Source: Pedobacter mucosus (lineage in GTDB: Bacteria; Bacteroidota; Bacteroidia; Sphingobacteriales; Sphingobacteriaceae). From it: a DNA stretch of 64,000 bases. The translations under genes were made by a program, and so were the position numbers. The DNA is taken from contig NZ_CP087585.1 in assembly GCF_022200785.1 (NCBI RefSeq), positions 3,906,001 through 3,970,000 on the forward strand. The letters are read 5' to 3'. Below, one piece after another: positions 35,386 through 45,647 of the stretch (position 1 is its first letter; every line of letters starts with the position of its first letter). The notes under the pieces are model-generated. The model did not search any database. It was not told where the DNA came from and worked only from the letters and a program-made list of their open reading frames with translations.

Positions 35386-36658
35386 ACTTCGTGTAGGCGT
35401 AGTTGTAAACCCTGACTTAGTTCCTTCTTTAGGTGGGGCATATTCATATTATAGCACTCTACTAAAAGGATTAAACAATTATGATTTTGATGATTCGATT
35501 GATATAATTAATATAATTTTTTACAATAAAGTAAAGCCTAATATAACTTTAAACAAAACCAGCTTATTTATTGAAGGTCTTGCTCCAAGTGAGGTAAAGA
35601 AAAGTGTAAAAAAAAGATTAATAAAGTTTGGTCTTTTAAAACGCATATTCTTTCCGGAAAAAATATTTAGTAGTATAAAAAAGAATAGCCTTGCCGGTGT
35701 AGTAAAAGTACTTGAACAAGAAAAAATAGACTTATTATATTATTTAACACCAGTTGCACATAATATTGATTTTCCTTACATAATTACACATTGGGATTTA
35801 GCGCATAAAACTACATTCTCTTTTCCAGAAATAACCATGAATGGAAATTATGAATCTAGAGACAACTATTATTCGGGCGTTTTGAATAAGGCGCTAATGA
35901 TTCTTTGTGAATCAGAAACCAGCATTAAAGAACTTTCAACACTTTATAATATTGATCAAAAAAAATTAGCCTTATTTCCTATTTTTGGTAATGATGCGTT
36001 GAGTTTGATTGATAATCAGAAAAATATACAAACTCATTTATCAAAGTTTAACCTTGAAGACAGTAGGTTTTTTTTATATCCAGCACAATTCTGGAGCTTA
36101 AAAAATCATTATAATCTAATTATTGCCTTTAACATTTTTTTAAAGGATCAACGAAAAGATAATACTTTCAAATTAATTTTATGTGGTTCTGATAAAGGAA
36201 ACATGAAATATATACTCAGCTTAATTGATGATTTAGGATTGAAGGATTCGATCATAATTACGGGTTTTATTGAAAACGAAGAATTGCATTCTTTATATAA
36301 ACATGCGTGTGCGATGGTTTTTCCTGCGTTTTTAGGACCTACAAATATGCCTTTAATTGAAGCCGCTCAATTAGGTTGTCCGATTATTTGTTCAAACCTT
36401 GATGGACATAAGGAGATTCTGGATGTGCATGCACTATATTTTGAACCAACTGATCCGAATGATATTGCCACTAATATGGCTAAAATTGCCAATAACAGTG
36501 TGTTTAGACAATCGTTAATTAAAAACGCCCAAAACCATATCAAAGAATCTAAATTTAATCTCAAAAAAAGTCTGTTTCTCTTAAATAATACTTTAATTAA
36601 GGTAAAAGCAATAAGAAAAACGTGGGGATTAAATAGCATGATAAATGCAGATGTTTAA
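35378..36658 (+). CDS. GT4 family glycosyltransferase
   Basis: This 426-residue GT-B enzyme starts HKLRVGVVVNPDLVPSLGGAY. The C-terminal donor-site half has FLYPAQFWSLKNHYNLI (about 230-246), IITGFIENEELHSLY (about 291-305) and FPAFLGPTNMPLIEAAQLGCPI (about 313-334, nucleotide-binding EAA). It is probably cytosolic and links the amino sugar made by the upstream genes. Start and stop overlap the neighbouring genes (8 and 14 bases), showing a tight operon. The region looks AT-richer than the nuo genes to the eye. Confidence 0.88.
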   Translation: MHKLRVGVVVNPDLVPSLGGAYSYYSTLLKGLNNYDFDDSIDIINIIFYNKVKPNITLNKTSLFIEGLAPSEVKKSVKKRLIKFGLLKRIFFPEKIFSSIKKNSLAGVVKVLEQEKIDLLYYLTPVAHNIDFPYIITHWDLAHKTTFSFPEITMNGNYESRDNYYSGVLNKALMILCESETSIKELSTLYNIDQKKLALFPIFGNDALSLIDNQKNIQTHLSKFNLEDSRFFLYPAQFWSLKNHYNLIIAFNIFLKDQRKDNTFKLILCGSDKGNMKYILSLIDDLGLKDSIIITGFIENEELHSLYKHACAMVFPAFLGPTNMPLIEAAQLGCPIICSNLDGHKEILDVHALYFEPTDPNDIATNMAKIANNSVFRQSLIKNAQNHIKESKFNLKKSLFLLNNTLIKVKAIRKTWGLNSMINADV

Positions 36659-37940
36659 CAAAATTTTCAAAGGAACAGCGATAGGTTTAATAAATAAAAT
36701 GATTGCCGCGATGGCTTCTTTTATTATTCTGCCGTTTATGTTAAGTAGATTAGGGACAGATACTTATGGAATTTGGGTAACCATTGTATCTACCATAGGT
36801 GTTATGGGTTTTTTAGATCTGGGAATTGGCCTCACCATTATCAATTTTATAGCAGGAAATGAAAACAAACAGGAAATTTCTAAATACATTAAAACAGCAT
36901 ATATTATTCAATTTTATTTTATTGGAGCTATTGTAATCTTATTTTTAGGTTTATTTTTTTTTGTTGATTGGGGCCAAATCTTCAATATAAAATATATTTC
37001 ATTTGATATATTAATGGCCATTTTAATAACCTTTGTATTTTTTTTCTTTAGCATTATCACCAACTCCATTTTCTCTATTCAAATAGCCATGCAAAAAAGT
37101 ATTACAGCAAATACTTGGCAACTATTTGGAACGCTTTTATACCTAAGCACGCTAACTTTGGTCTTACTTTATACACCAAACATTAAATGGGTGGCATTAG
37201 CAAGTTTTGGTGTTCCTGTAGTTATTGCGACTATAAATACGCTGCTATTTTTATATAAAGAGCAATTATATTACAAATTGAATGTTGTGGTAAATATAGA
37301 AATCATAAAGTTGTTTATAGGTAAAAGCAGCATGTTCCTTATTTTACAAATCTCTTCTTTAATTTGCTTTCAGATGGATTGCTTAATCCTGGCACATTTT
37401 TTAAACTTTAATAATGTTGCTAAATTTTCAATAACAGCAAAACTCTTTTCTATTCCAACATTGCTACTTGGTGTATACTTACAGATATTGTGGCCAGCCT
37501 ATTCAAAAGCATTTAAAAATGACCAATGGTCTTGGATTAAGAAATATTTTTACAGATCTACTGGCTACGCCTTAAGTCTTTCGTTAGTATTCGTTCTAAC
37601 TATTTTCCTATTCAAAGATTTTTTATTGAGATATTGGTTAGGTGGAAAACTTCAAATATCGAACTCACTACTTTTGGCTTTCAGTGTTTTTGTAATTATT
37701 AATATAATAGATATAAATATTGCTTCAATGCTTAATGGTTTAAACAAAATTAAAGTGCAGGTGTATTTTGCAATTTTAATGGTTGTTTCAAATGTCCTAC
37801 TATCAATTACATTTGTAAATTACTGGGGTGTTACTGGAGTTATTTGGGGCTCATGTATTGCGTCGCTTTTTTTCTCCGTTATTCCATTTCTCTTTTATAT
37901 TAAAAAATTATTTTCGGAAAACACTCGACCAAATCCATAA
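36645..37940 (+). CDS. Wzx-type polysaccharide flippase
   Basis: This 431-residue protein has about 12-13 membrane segments. It opens with NKIFKGTAIGLINKMIAAMA followed by SFIILPFMLSRLGTDTYGIW, the typical MOP-superfamily exporter start. It flips a lipid-linked oligosaccharide across the inner membrane. ATG 36645 overlaps the GT4 end by 14 bases; ATG 36651 is an alternative start two codons later. It is the second flippase of the window and is distant in sequence from the one at 8.9 kb, so the two probably export different glycans. Confidence 0.9.
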   Translation: MQMFNKIFKGTAIGLINKMIAAMASFIILPFMLSRLGTDTYGIWVTIVSTIGVMGFLDLGIGLTIINFIAGNENKQEISKYIKTAYIIQFYFIGAIVILFLGLFFFVDWGQIFNIKYISFDILMAILITFVFFFFSIITNSIFSIQIAMQKSITANTWQLFGTLLYLSTLTLVLLYTPNIKWVALASFGVPVVIATINTLLFLYKEQLYYKLNVVVNIEIIKLFIGKSSMFLILQISSLICFQMDCLILAHFLNFNNVAKFSITAKLFSIPTLLLGVYLQILWPAYSKAFKNDQWSWIKKYFYRSTGYALSLSLVFVLTIFLFKDFLLRYWLGGKLQISNSLLLAFSVFVIINIIDINIASMLNGLNKIKVQVYFAILMVVSNVLLSITFVNYWGVTGVIWGSCIASLFFSVIPFLFYIKKLFSENTRPNP

Positions 37941-37983
37941 TTAACTTTTACATTTAGGTGAAAACTTAATCCAAAAAGCAATT

Positions 37984-37991
37984 TATATTTG
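37984..37991 (+). promoter_or_regulatory. -7 box for the Cys-rich small protein gene
   Basis: TATATTTG matches TAnnTTTG exactly and ends 4 bases before the ATG at 37996. The transcript would be leaderless or nearly so. Confidence 0.5.
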
Positions 37992-37995
37992 TTGT

Positions 37996-38154
37996 ATGAA
38001 TATTCAAACCATTTTAGTCTTTTTACTTTTTGCGGTAGCATTAGTATATGTTGGCCGCTTGGTTTATAAATCTTTGCAGGTAAAAAAAGATGGCTGCGGA
38101 GGAAATTGCAAATGTGGAGTAGATTTTTCTGATATTAAGCCAAGTAAAAAATAA
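37996..38154 (+). CDS. 52-residue FeoB-associated-type Cys-rich membrane protein
   Basis: This small protein has one membrane helix (about residues 4-20, ILVFLLFAVALVYVGRLV) and a cytosolic tail with three Cys in GCGGNCKCG (about 33-41). It matches the FeoB-associated Cys-rich membrane protein family, whose members may accompany ferrous-iron transport. No feoA or feoB is visible in this window, so the copy is an orphan here. It lies 9 bases upstream of the Crp/Fnr gene and may be co-transcribed with it. Confidence 0.75.
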   Translation: MNIQTILVFLLFAVALVYVGRLVYKSLQVKKDGCGGNCKCGVDFSDIKPSKK

Positions 38155-38163
38155 TCTTCCAAT

Positions 38164-38751
38164 ATGATTGATCAGTTTAAGGCTTACTTGAATGAAAAAA
38201 TTGCAATAACTGATGAACAATTTGATAGCATTTCTGGCTCTCTAAAAGTAAAAAAATTTGATAAAAATGAAATAATCCAATACAAAGGCGATCATTTTAA
38301 ACACGGTTTTTTTGTAGGAAAAGGGCTATTACGAGGTTATTCAATAGATGCAAAGGGTAAAGAACACATATTACAATTTGCACCAGAACGCTGGCTTATT
38401 TCAGACAGAAATAACATGAATAATGAACCATCTATTTTCTTTATAGATGCAATTGAAGCTACAGAAGCTGTTCTTATGCCAAATAATTTTTTAGAAGAAG
38501 CTGCTATAAAAGTTCCATGCTTGCAGCCAATGCACACCAAACTGTTAAACAATTCTATTCGCTTTATGCAGAAAAGAATTAATATGTTGCTAAGCGCTAC
38601 AGCTGAAGAAAGGTATCTAGATTTTATTAAACTTTATCCAAATTTAACCCTGCGTGTTCCCCAATGGATGATTGCTTCTTACCTTGGCATTACTCCTGAA
38701 TCATTAAGTAGGGTTCGAAAAGAACTCGCAAATAAACATTTTCGACCTTAA
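38164..38751 (+). CDS. Crp/Fnr family transcription regulator
   Basis: This 195-residue protein has the cyclic-nucleotide-binding-like beta-roll at residues 5-115 (FDKNEIIQYKGDHFKHGFFV, then ERWLISDRNNMN) and a C-terminal winged helix (about 145-190) with PQWMIASYLGITPESLSRVRKEL as recognition helix region. No N-terminal Fe-S Cys cluster is seen, so it is not an oxygen-sensing FNR proper. Bacteroidota have many such regulators with unknown ligands. It precedes YceI and pirin genes, which it might control. Confidence 0.85.
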   Translation: MIDQFKAYLNEKIAITDEQFDSISGSLKVKKFDKNEIIQYKGDHFKHGFFVGKGLLRGYSIDAKGKEHILQFAPERWLISDRNNMNNEPSIFFIDAIEATEAVLMPNNFLEEAAIKVPCLQPMHTKLLNNSIRFMQKRINMLLSATAEERYLDFIKLYPNLTLRVPQWMIASYLGITPESLSRVRKELANKHFRP

Positions 38752-38893
38752 TAGACTATGAATAATTAAGCATTGAAAGATTCTAATCTTGAACGCTTCG
38801 TAAAATTATTCATTAATTACCATACATCAATCCATAGCAACAAACGGCGCTGTACTTTCGTAGTATAATATTAAATATTAATAAACAAAAGAT

Positions 38894-39424
38894 ATGGCAA
38901 CTACTAAATGGACATTAGATCCAACTCACAGCGAATTACAATTTAAAGTGAAACACTTAATGATAACGACAGTAACTGGTAGTTTAAAGTCGTTTTCAGC
39001 TGATTTAAGTTCAGAAGGTGATGAATTTGAAAATGGTGAAATCTCTTTCAAAGGTGAAATAAATTCAATTGATACAGGGAATAAAGATCGTGATACTCAT
39101 TTAACCAGTGGTGATTTTTTTGACGCTGAGAAATTTCCTTCTGTAGAATTTGTATCAAATTCACTTGAAAAAGATGGTAGTGATTACATCGTAAAGGGAA
39201 ATTTAACAATTAAAGGTGAAACGAAACCAGTAAAATTATCTGCTGAATTTGGTGGCATAGCTACAGATCCTTGGGGAAATACAAAAGCAGGTTTTACGCT
39301 TAGCGGAAAAATAAATCGCTCTGATTTTGGCTTAACTTGGAACGCTGCGTTAGAAACTGGTGGTGTGATGGTTAGTGAGGAAGTTCGCATTTTAGGTGAA
39401 TTACAATTTGTGAAACAAGCTTAA
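38894..39424 (+). CDS. YceI family protein, cytosolic form
   Basis: This 176-residue lipocalin-like beta-barrel has the family start TKWTLDPTHSELQFKVKHLM and later VEFVSNSLEKDGSDYIVKGN, IKGETKPVKL and the end FGLTWNAALETGG. It has no signal peptide, unlike periplasmic YceI proteins that bind isoprenoids. A cytosolic isoprenoid- or amphiphile-binding role is inferred. It lies 31 bases upstream of the pirin gene. A near-consensus box TACTTTCG (38853-38860) upstream could be its -7. Confidence 0.92.
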   Translation: MATTKWTLDPTHSELQFKVKHLMITTVTGSLKSFSADLSSEGDEFENGEISFKGEINSIDTGNKDRDTHLTSGDFFDAEKFPSVEFVSNSLEKDGSDYIVKGNLTIKGETKPVKLSAEFGGIATDPWGNTKAGFTLSGKINRSDFGLTWNAALETGGVMVSEEVRILGELQFVKQA

Positions 39425-39455
39425 CACGTTTATAAGTTTTAATTTAAACTGCGAA

Positions 39456-40325
<870 letters not shown>

Positions 40326-40350
40326 AGAATATATTTTAAGCATAATTAAA

Positions 40351-40382
40351 GCCGACATATAATAATATGTTGGCTTTTTTTG
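40351..40382 (+). terminator. intrinsic terminator after the pirin gene
   Basis: A 10-base stem (GCCGACATAT/ATATGTTGGC, with one G-T pair) with a short AATA loop and a run of seven T on the plus strand. It is 25 bases past the pirin stop. Confidence 0.8.
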
Positions 40383-40482
40383 TGTCTTAACTTTTTAAAT
40401 ATAACTTTTAACTCATCAAAAATGATTTCATGCAATCTTCATTTTCTATGACCATATTTGTTACATATCTCAGAATAGAAAA

Positions 40483-43400
40483 ATGTCCGGAAAACAAATC
40501 TTTCAAACTGAAAATAAAAGACGCTGGAATACTTTTACATGGGTAAGCCGCACATTTTTTTTGGTTTTTATTGGCGCAATAATTTGTGTTGCTTTCACTT
40601 TATCTTCGGTACAATCTCCAAATTTGCCGTTTATAAACACAAATACGCCTTTAACCGAAAAACAGCTTGCAAAGCTGAAAAAATCGCAGCCGTACAAAGC
40701 TTTTACCATAGAAAAATCTCGATTACAGAGAATTAAAAAGGATCGTGAACACCGAATTTTAACTAGAAAGGGCGAAAATAATAAGCGCATAAACATGGCC
40801 TTTTATGTGAGCTGGGCAGGAACAGCAAATCTTTCCATAGCTGATTTAAAAAGAAATATTGGCCATTTGGATATGGTAGCAACAGAATCCTTCTTTTTAA
40901 ATGGCGATTCAATAGTTGATAAGGCAGATACTGCAGCACTTCACGTAATTCATCAGGCAAAAAAATCTGCTATTGCAGTTGTTTCTAATTATAATAAAGA
41001 TCACTGGGATGGAAACGCAGTTAAAAGGCTGTTAAATAATTTACCTGCTCAACAAAAGCTGATAGCAAACTTAATTACAGTAACACAAAAATATGGCTAC
41101 AACGGCATAAACATAGATTTTGAAGAATTAAACTTAGAAAATGGAGACAAGTTCAATGCCTTCATGAAAAATTTATATACTCAGTTTCATGCTAAAAAAT
41201 TAATTGTTTCTCAGGATATTTCTCCCGAAAACGACGATTATAAACCAGAAATTCTTCAACATTACAACGATTATATTATTTTAATGGCTTACGACCAGCA
41301 TAACGATCAAAGTAATGCTGGCGACATTTCTCACCAAGGTTGGGTGGAAGAGAAATTGGATGATATTTGTAGTAAAATGGATGCTAGCAAAGTCATTTTG
41401 GCCCTGGCATGTTACGGTTACGATTGGCCTAAAAACCGCATCGGCGTTCCGGTTACTTACGAGGCGGCCATAACCAATGCCGTTAATTATAAAAGTAAAA
41501 TAACTTTTGATACGGCTTCTGCAAATTTAAATTACAACTACAAAGACGGAAGCGGAATAACACATAATGTTTATTTTACTGATGCTGCAACCAATTTTAA
41601 TTTAATTAGAAAAGCTGATGATTGGGATATTGCAGGTGTAGCTTTATGGAGGTTAGGATCAGAAGATAAAAGGTTATGGGCATTTATTTCAGAGGATTTA
41701 AGCTTAAATTCATTAAAGAAAAAGCCTGTTGATCTTCGTAAAATTTCTCCATTGTTAATGGGAGGTATATCCTATATTGGCGGCGGAGAAATCCTAGATC
41801 TAGTTTCCACGCCAACTCCAGGCTTAGCGAAATTTACGCTTGATCCGAATAATTTTACAATTGCAGATCAAAAATACCTTCGTTTGCCTACTCAATATGT
41901 TATTAAAAGATTTGGCGAGGCTGATAAAAAAATTGCTTTAACTTTTGATGATGGCCCAGATCCTGTTTATACACCACAGGTGATGGATATTTTAAAAAAG
42001 GAAAATGTTCCAGGCTGTTTTTTCGTGGTGGGCATTATGGCAGAGAAAAATATGGAATTGCTTCGTCAAGAATATGATAATGGCTATGAAATCGGAAATC
42101 ATACATTTTTCCATCCAGATATGGCTTCCATTGGCCCTATGCGGGTTAAGTTTGAATTAAATGCTACGCGAAGATTAATCGAAGCCGTTACTGGTCACAG
42201 TACAATTTTATTTAGAGCTCCATTTAATGCTGATGCTGAACCTCAAAATATTTCAGAAATCTTGCCTGTTGCACAAAGCAGAAAAGAAAATTATATTAAT
42301 ATAGGTGAATTTATAGATCCCGAAGATTGGGAACCTGGAAAAACTGCTGATCAGATTTTTAATGAAGTGGTAAAACAAAAGGATAATGGAAATATTCTTT
42401 TATTGCATGATGCAGGGGGAAACCGTGAAGCAACAGTTGCAGCGCTACCAAGGATCATCAAGTTTTTTAAAAAAGAAGGCTATACTTTTACTTCAGTTGG
42501 CGATTTAATGGGCAAAAAAAGATCTGAACTTATGCCTGCCGTTAAATCTAGTGCCAATAGCGGATTTTCAGGCTCTGGTGATTATTTTTTCATCAATTTC
42601 TTCTACTACGGAAATATGATATTAAATGTCATTTTCAGCGTCGCGATTGTATTGGCTATTTTAAGAACGATTTTTATAACCTATTTAGCCATCAGACAAA
42701 AGAGAAGAGCCAAAAGAAATGCCTATAAATTAATTGCTAATCCGTCCGACTTTGTAAGTATTATTATTCCAGCTTACAACGAAGAGATTACAGCAATCCA
42801 AACCATAAACAGTTTATTAAAAATAAATTACCCAAACTTCGAGCTTATATTTATTGATGATGGTTCAAAAGATAAAACTTTCGAAATTATTAATGAGGCA
42901 TTTGGAAGTCATCCGCAGGTTAAGGTATATAGAAAAGAAAATGGAGGAAAAGCATCTGCTTTGAATTACGGAATTACAAAGGCAAATGCAGACTTCATTA
43001 TCTGTATTGATGCAGATACTCAGTTAAAAAATGATGCGGTAACTGAATTGATGCGTTATTTTTATAGTCCAAAAATTGCAGCTGTTGCTGGTACTGTTAA
43101 AGTTGGTAATGCCAATAATATTATCACAAAGTGGCAATCGATAGAATATATAACCTCACAAAATATGGATCGGCGTGCTTTCGATTTATTAAATACCATC
43201 ACCGTTGTTCCTGGTGCCATTGGTGCTTTTAGAAAAGATGTGGTTTTGGCTGTTGGTGCTTTCACAATTGATACACTCGCAGAAGATTGTGACTTAACGA
43301 TGCGGATTTTAAGGGCAGGCTATAAAGTTAAAAATTGCGATACAGCAATTGCTTATACTGAAGCACCTGAAACGGTAAACATGCTATTAAAACAACGCTT

Positions 43401-43890
43401 TCGTTGGAGTTTTGGTGTAATGCAAAGTTTTTGGAAGAATAGAAAAACCTTATTAAACAAAAAATATGGCTATTTTGGAATGGTCGGGATGCCTAACATT
43501 TTAATTTACCAAATTATATTGCCGCTCTTCTCTCCACTTGCAGATTTGTTCATGCTAATTTCCCTAATAAGTGGATTATTCTCTTTAAGTGCAATTAATA
43601 ATCTAACCTTAACTGGCTTCTCCGGAATTTTAAGTTTACATAACGGCTTTGGTCAAGTACTATTTTATTACCTCATATTTATTTTTGTTGATTTAATATT
43701 TGCAGGTATAGCATTCAAAATGGAAAAAGAGAAGTATACTAATTTACTTTACATTTTCCCACAACGATTCTTTTGGAGACAATTGATGTATCTAGTGTTA
43801 TTTAGGTCTTTCAGAAAAGCTTTAAAAGGTGAGTTAGAATTGTGGGGAACGCTAAAGAGAACAGGAAATGTAAAGGAATCAGTTAGTTAA
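40483..43890 (+). CDS. GH18-NodB-GT2 trifunctional fusion protein
   Basis: This 1135-residue membrane protein combines four parts. An N-terminal membrane helix covers about 19-42. A GH18-like barrel (about 100-410) carries NGINIDFEE near 208-216, where Asp and the acid Glu are kept but the usual preceding Asp residues are Asn. A NodB deacetylase (about 470-690) has TFDDGPDP (487-494), HTFFHPD, RAPFNAD and LLHDAGG, all motifs intact. A membrane helix is followed by a GT2 domain (about 755-990) with SIIIPAYNEE, DDGS, DADTQ and QRFRWSFG, then several membrane helices. The set matches poly-beta-1,6-N-acetylglucosamine-type synthesis, with PgaB- and PgaC-like functions in one chain. The polymer itself is inferred. 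A CATATTTG box precedes it at 40453-40460. Confidence 0.93.
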   Translation: MSGKQIFQTENKRRWNTFTWVSRTFFLVFIGAIICVAFTLSSVQSPNLPFINTNTPLTEKQLAKLKKSQPYKAFTIEKSRLQRIKKDREHRILTRKGENNKRINMAFYVSWAGTANLSIADLKRNIGHLDMVATESFFLNGDSIVDKADTAALHVIHQAKKSAIAVVSNYNKDHWDGNAVKRLLNNLPAQQKLIANLITVTQKYGYNGINIDFEELNLENGDKFNAFMKNLYTQFHAKKLIVSQDISPENDDYKPEILQHYNDYIILMAYDQHNDQSNAGDISHQGWVEEKLDDICSKMDASKVILALACYGYDWPKNRIGVPVTYEAAITNAVNYKSKITFDTASANLNYNYKDGSGITHNVYFTDAATNFNLIRKADDWDIAGVALWRLGSEDKRLWAFISEDLSLNSLKKKPVDLRKISPLLMGGISYIGGGEILDLVSTPTPGLAKFTLDPNNFTIADQKYLRLPTQYVIKRFGEADKKIALTFDDGPDPVYTPQVMDILKKENVPGCFFVVGIMAEKNMELLRQEYDNGYEIGNHTFFHPDMASIGPMRVKFELNATRRLIEAVTGHSTILFRAPFNADAEPQNISEILPVAQSRKENYINIGEFIDPEDWEPGKTADQIFNEVVKQKDNGNILLLHDAGGNREATVAALPRIIKFFKKEGYTFTSVGDLMGKKRSELMPAVKSSANSGFSGSGDYFFINFFYYGNMILNVIFSVAIVLAILRTIFITYLAIRQKRRAKRNAYKLIANPSDFVSIIIPAYNEEITAIQTINSLLKINYPNFELIFIDDGSKDKTFEIINEAFGSHPQVKVYRKENGGKASALNYGITKANADFIICIDADTQLKNDAVTELMRYFYSPKIAAVAGTVKVGNANNIITKWQSIEYITSQNMDRRAFDLLNTITVVPGAIGAFRKDVVLAVGAFTIDTLAEDCDLTMRILRAGYKVKNCDTAIAYTEAPETVNMLLKQRFRWSFGVMQSFWKNRKTLLNKKYGYFGMVGMPNILIYQIILPLFSPLADLFMLISLISGLFSLSAINNLTLTGFSGILSLHNGFGQVLFYYLIFIFVDLIFAGIAFKMEKEKYTNLLYIFPQRFFWRQLMYLVLFRSFRKALKGELELWGTLKRTGNVKESVS

Positions 43891-43904
43891 TTATAAAAAT
43901 TAAG

Positions 43905-43931
43905 GCCAGACCATGTTTATCATCGTCTGGC
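43905..43931. terminator. possible terminator between convergent genes
   Basis: A perfect 7-base stem GCCAGAC/GTCTGGC with a 13-base loop between the fusion gene and ispF. On the minus strand it is followed by CTTAATTTTTATAA, which favours termination for ispF. On the plus strand the T-run is weak. Confidence 0.5.
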
Positions 43932-43946
43932 TTCAATAAGTTTATA

Positions 43947-44429
43947 CTAATTATATCTTTCTATCATGCAAACGGCATAAGCTACAACACCTTCTTCTCT
44001 CCCTACAAATCCCATTAATTCATTTGTTGTTGCTTTAATCGAAATTTCCTCTGTAGAAATACCTATCGCATTGGCAATATTAAGCTGCATTTCTGGTATG
44101 TGAGGATTTATTTTTGGAGCCTCTAGGCAAATCATAGAATCAATATTGCCAACTCGCCAGCCTTTTTCAGTTAGGAGCTTAATGGTTTCTTTAAGTAAAA
44201 TAAGGCTACTAATTCCCTTCCATCTATCATCAGTATTTTTAAAATGAAAACCAATATCACGTAAATTTGCAGCACCTAAAAGCGCATCACAAATGGCATG
44301 CAATAAAACATCAGCATCCGAATGGCCAAATGCGCCTTTATGATGTGGTAAAGTTACTCCACCAACCACAAAAGGATGTTGATCCTTTAACTGATGGACA
44401 TCAAAGCCAAAACCGACTCTTATTTTCAT
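43947..44429 (-). CDS. ispF: 2-C-methyl-D-erythritol 2,4-cyclodiphosphate synthase
   Basis: This 160-residue enzyme performs the fifth step of the methylerythritol phosphate (isoprenoid) pathway. It has the metal ligands in GFGFDVHQL (about 6-14) and HSDADVLLHAICDALLGAA (about 36-54), and the typical GFVGREEGV and NELMG near the C-terminus. Length and motifs are normal. It is the second gene after porV, 33 bases downstream, so the two are probably in one operon. Confidence 0.97.
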   Translation of the reverse strand: MKIRVGFGFDVHQLKDQHPFVVGGVTLPHHKGAFGHSDADVLLHAICDALLGAANLRDIGFHFKNTDDRWKGISSLILLKETIKLLTEKGWRVGNIDSMICLEAPKINPHIPEMQLNIANAIGISTEEISIKATTNELMGFVGREEGVVAYAVCMIERYN

Positions 44430-44462
44430 AAATTAATTTATAAAGCATGAAGATTATCGTTG

Positions 44463-45647
44463 TTAATTAACGATTTTTTTATTTCCAAAGTTAAACAAAA
44501 GGCCGAAACGCAAGGTATTAGCAAGTGGGCTTGATTGAGAATTTGCCAAGAGATAAGAAAAATCTATATTAAAAACATTGTATTTTAGTCCTAAGCCTAA
44601 TGTGAAATACCTGCTATCACCTTTCATCGGACTCTGATAATTATAACCTGCACGTAAAGCAAATTGCTGATTATACCAGTATTCCATTCCTGTAGAAATC
44701 CCAACTTCTTTTAACTCTTCACTAAAGCCACCTGGGGCGTCATTAAATGAGCCAAATATACCAGCAGGTACAGACCGATTTGGATCTTTACCACTAATAA
44801 CATTGTTATTTGCATCGTAAATTGGCTGTGTTGGCACTAATAATTTATTAAAATCAAGTGCAAAGGTAAATGTACTCAAATCATCAAGGGTTATAGTTGA
44901 TGCTCCGCCAAGTTTAAAATTCGTTGGCAAAAAGAAACTTTCACCGCCGTCAGAATAACTCATTTTTGTTCCAATATTTGATATGTTAGCACCGGCAGAC
45001 AATACAGCTTCCTTTCCAAAAATAGAAGATGTTGTTCTATATAAGCCAGAAATATCTACAGCTACAGCATTACCGCTATGAACCTGCCCAGATGAAAATT
45101 GTCCTGAAGCTAAATTTGAATATATATATCGTAGAGAACTGCCTAACGAAAATTCCTCACCAAAACTTCGGGCATATGAAAAATCTAAAGCCAACTCATT
45201 TGGGTTAGATGTTCCTAAATCCTGTTGATTAATATCTGTTAACTGAATAGATCCTAACGAAAAATACCTTAATGATGCACCTATCGTATTTCGACTATCA
45301 AGCTTATAAAAGCCGCTTAAATAAGCAAGATTTATATCTGGCACCAAGTTTTTTAACCATGGACTATAAGAAACGGAGAAACCATAAGGCTTATCAAGGA
45401 AAGCAAGCTTAGATGAATTTATACTGGAAGAATTTACATCGCCAGTTACAGCTACTCCTGCATCACCCATAGATCCTGTTCGGGCATCGGGAGTAATTAG
45501 CAAGAATGGAACCGCGGTAATGATGTTATTGGCCTCATTACCATTTGTTTGAGTATTACCTATAGTTACTTGGGCATTTGTTTTAGCAAACACAAAAACC
45601 ATTGATAGAGCAGAAAAAGCAAGTTTAATTAGGTACTTGAAATTCAT
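44463..45647 (-). CDS. porV: PorV-like type IX secretion outer-membrane protein
   Basis: This 394-residue protein has a signal peptide (about 1-25, ending TNAQ). The mature start NNIITAVPFLLITPDARTGS followed by MGDAGVAV, with regular amphipathic beta-strands to the end FGLLFNFGNKKIVN, is that of PorV/LptO, a FadL-like 14-strand barrel. It collects cargo proteins at the outer membrane for type IX secretion and sorting. In Flavobacterium, porV, porU and gldJ are neighbours; here porV and gldJ are divergent with no porU between them. Confidence 0.9.
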   Translation of the reverse strand: MNFKYLIKLAFSALSMVFVFAKTNAQVTIGNTQTNGNEANNIITAVPFLLITPDARTGSMGDAGVAVTGDVNSSSINSSKLAFLDKPYGFSVSYSPWLKNLVPDINLAYLSGFYKLDSRNTIGASLRYFSLGSIQLTDINQQDLGTSNPNELALDFSYARSFGEEFSLGSSLRYIYSNLASGQFSSGQVHSGNAVAVDISGLYRTTSSIFGKEAVLSAGANISNIGTKMSYSDGGESFFLPTNFKLGGASTITLDDLSTFTFALDFNKLLVPTQPIYDANNNVISGKDPNRSVPAGIFGSFNDAPGGFSEELKEVGISTGMEYWYNQQFALRAGYNYQSPMKGDSRYFTLGLGLKYNVFNIDFSYLLANSQSSPLANTLRFGLLFNFGNKKIVN

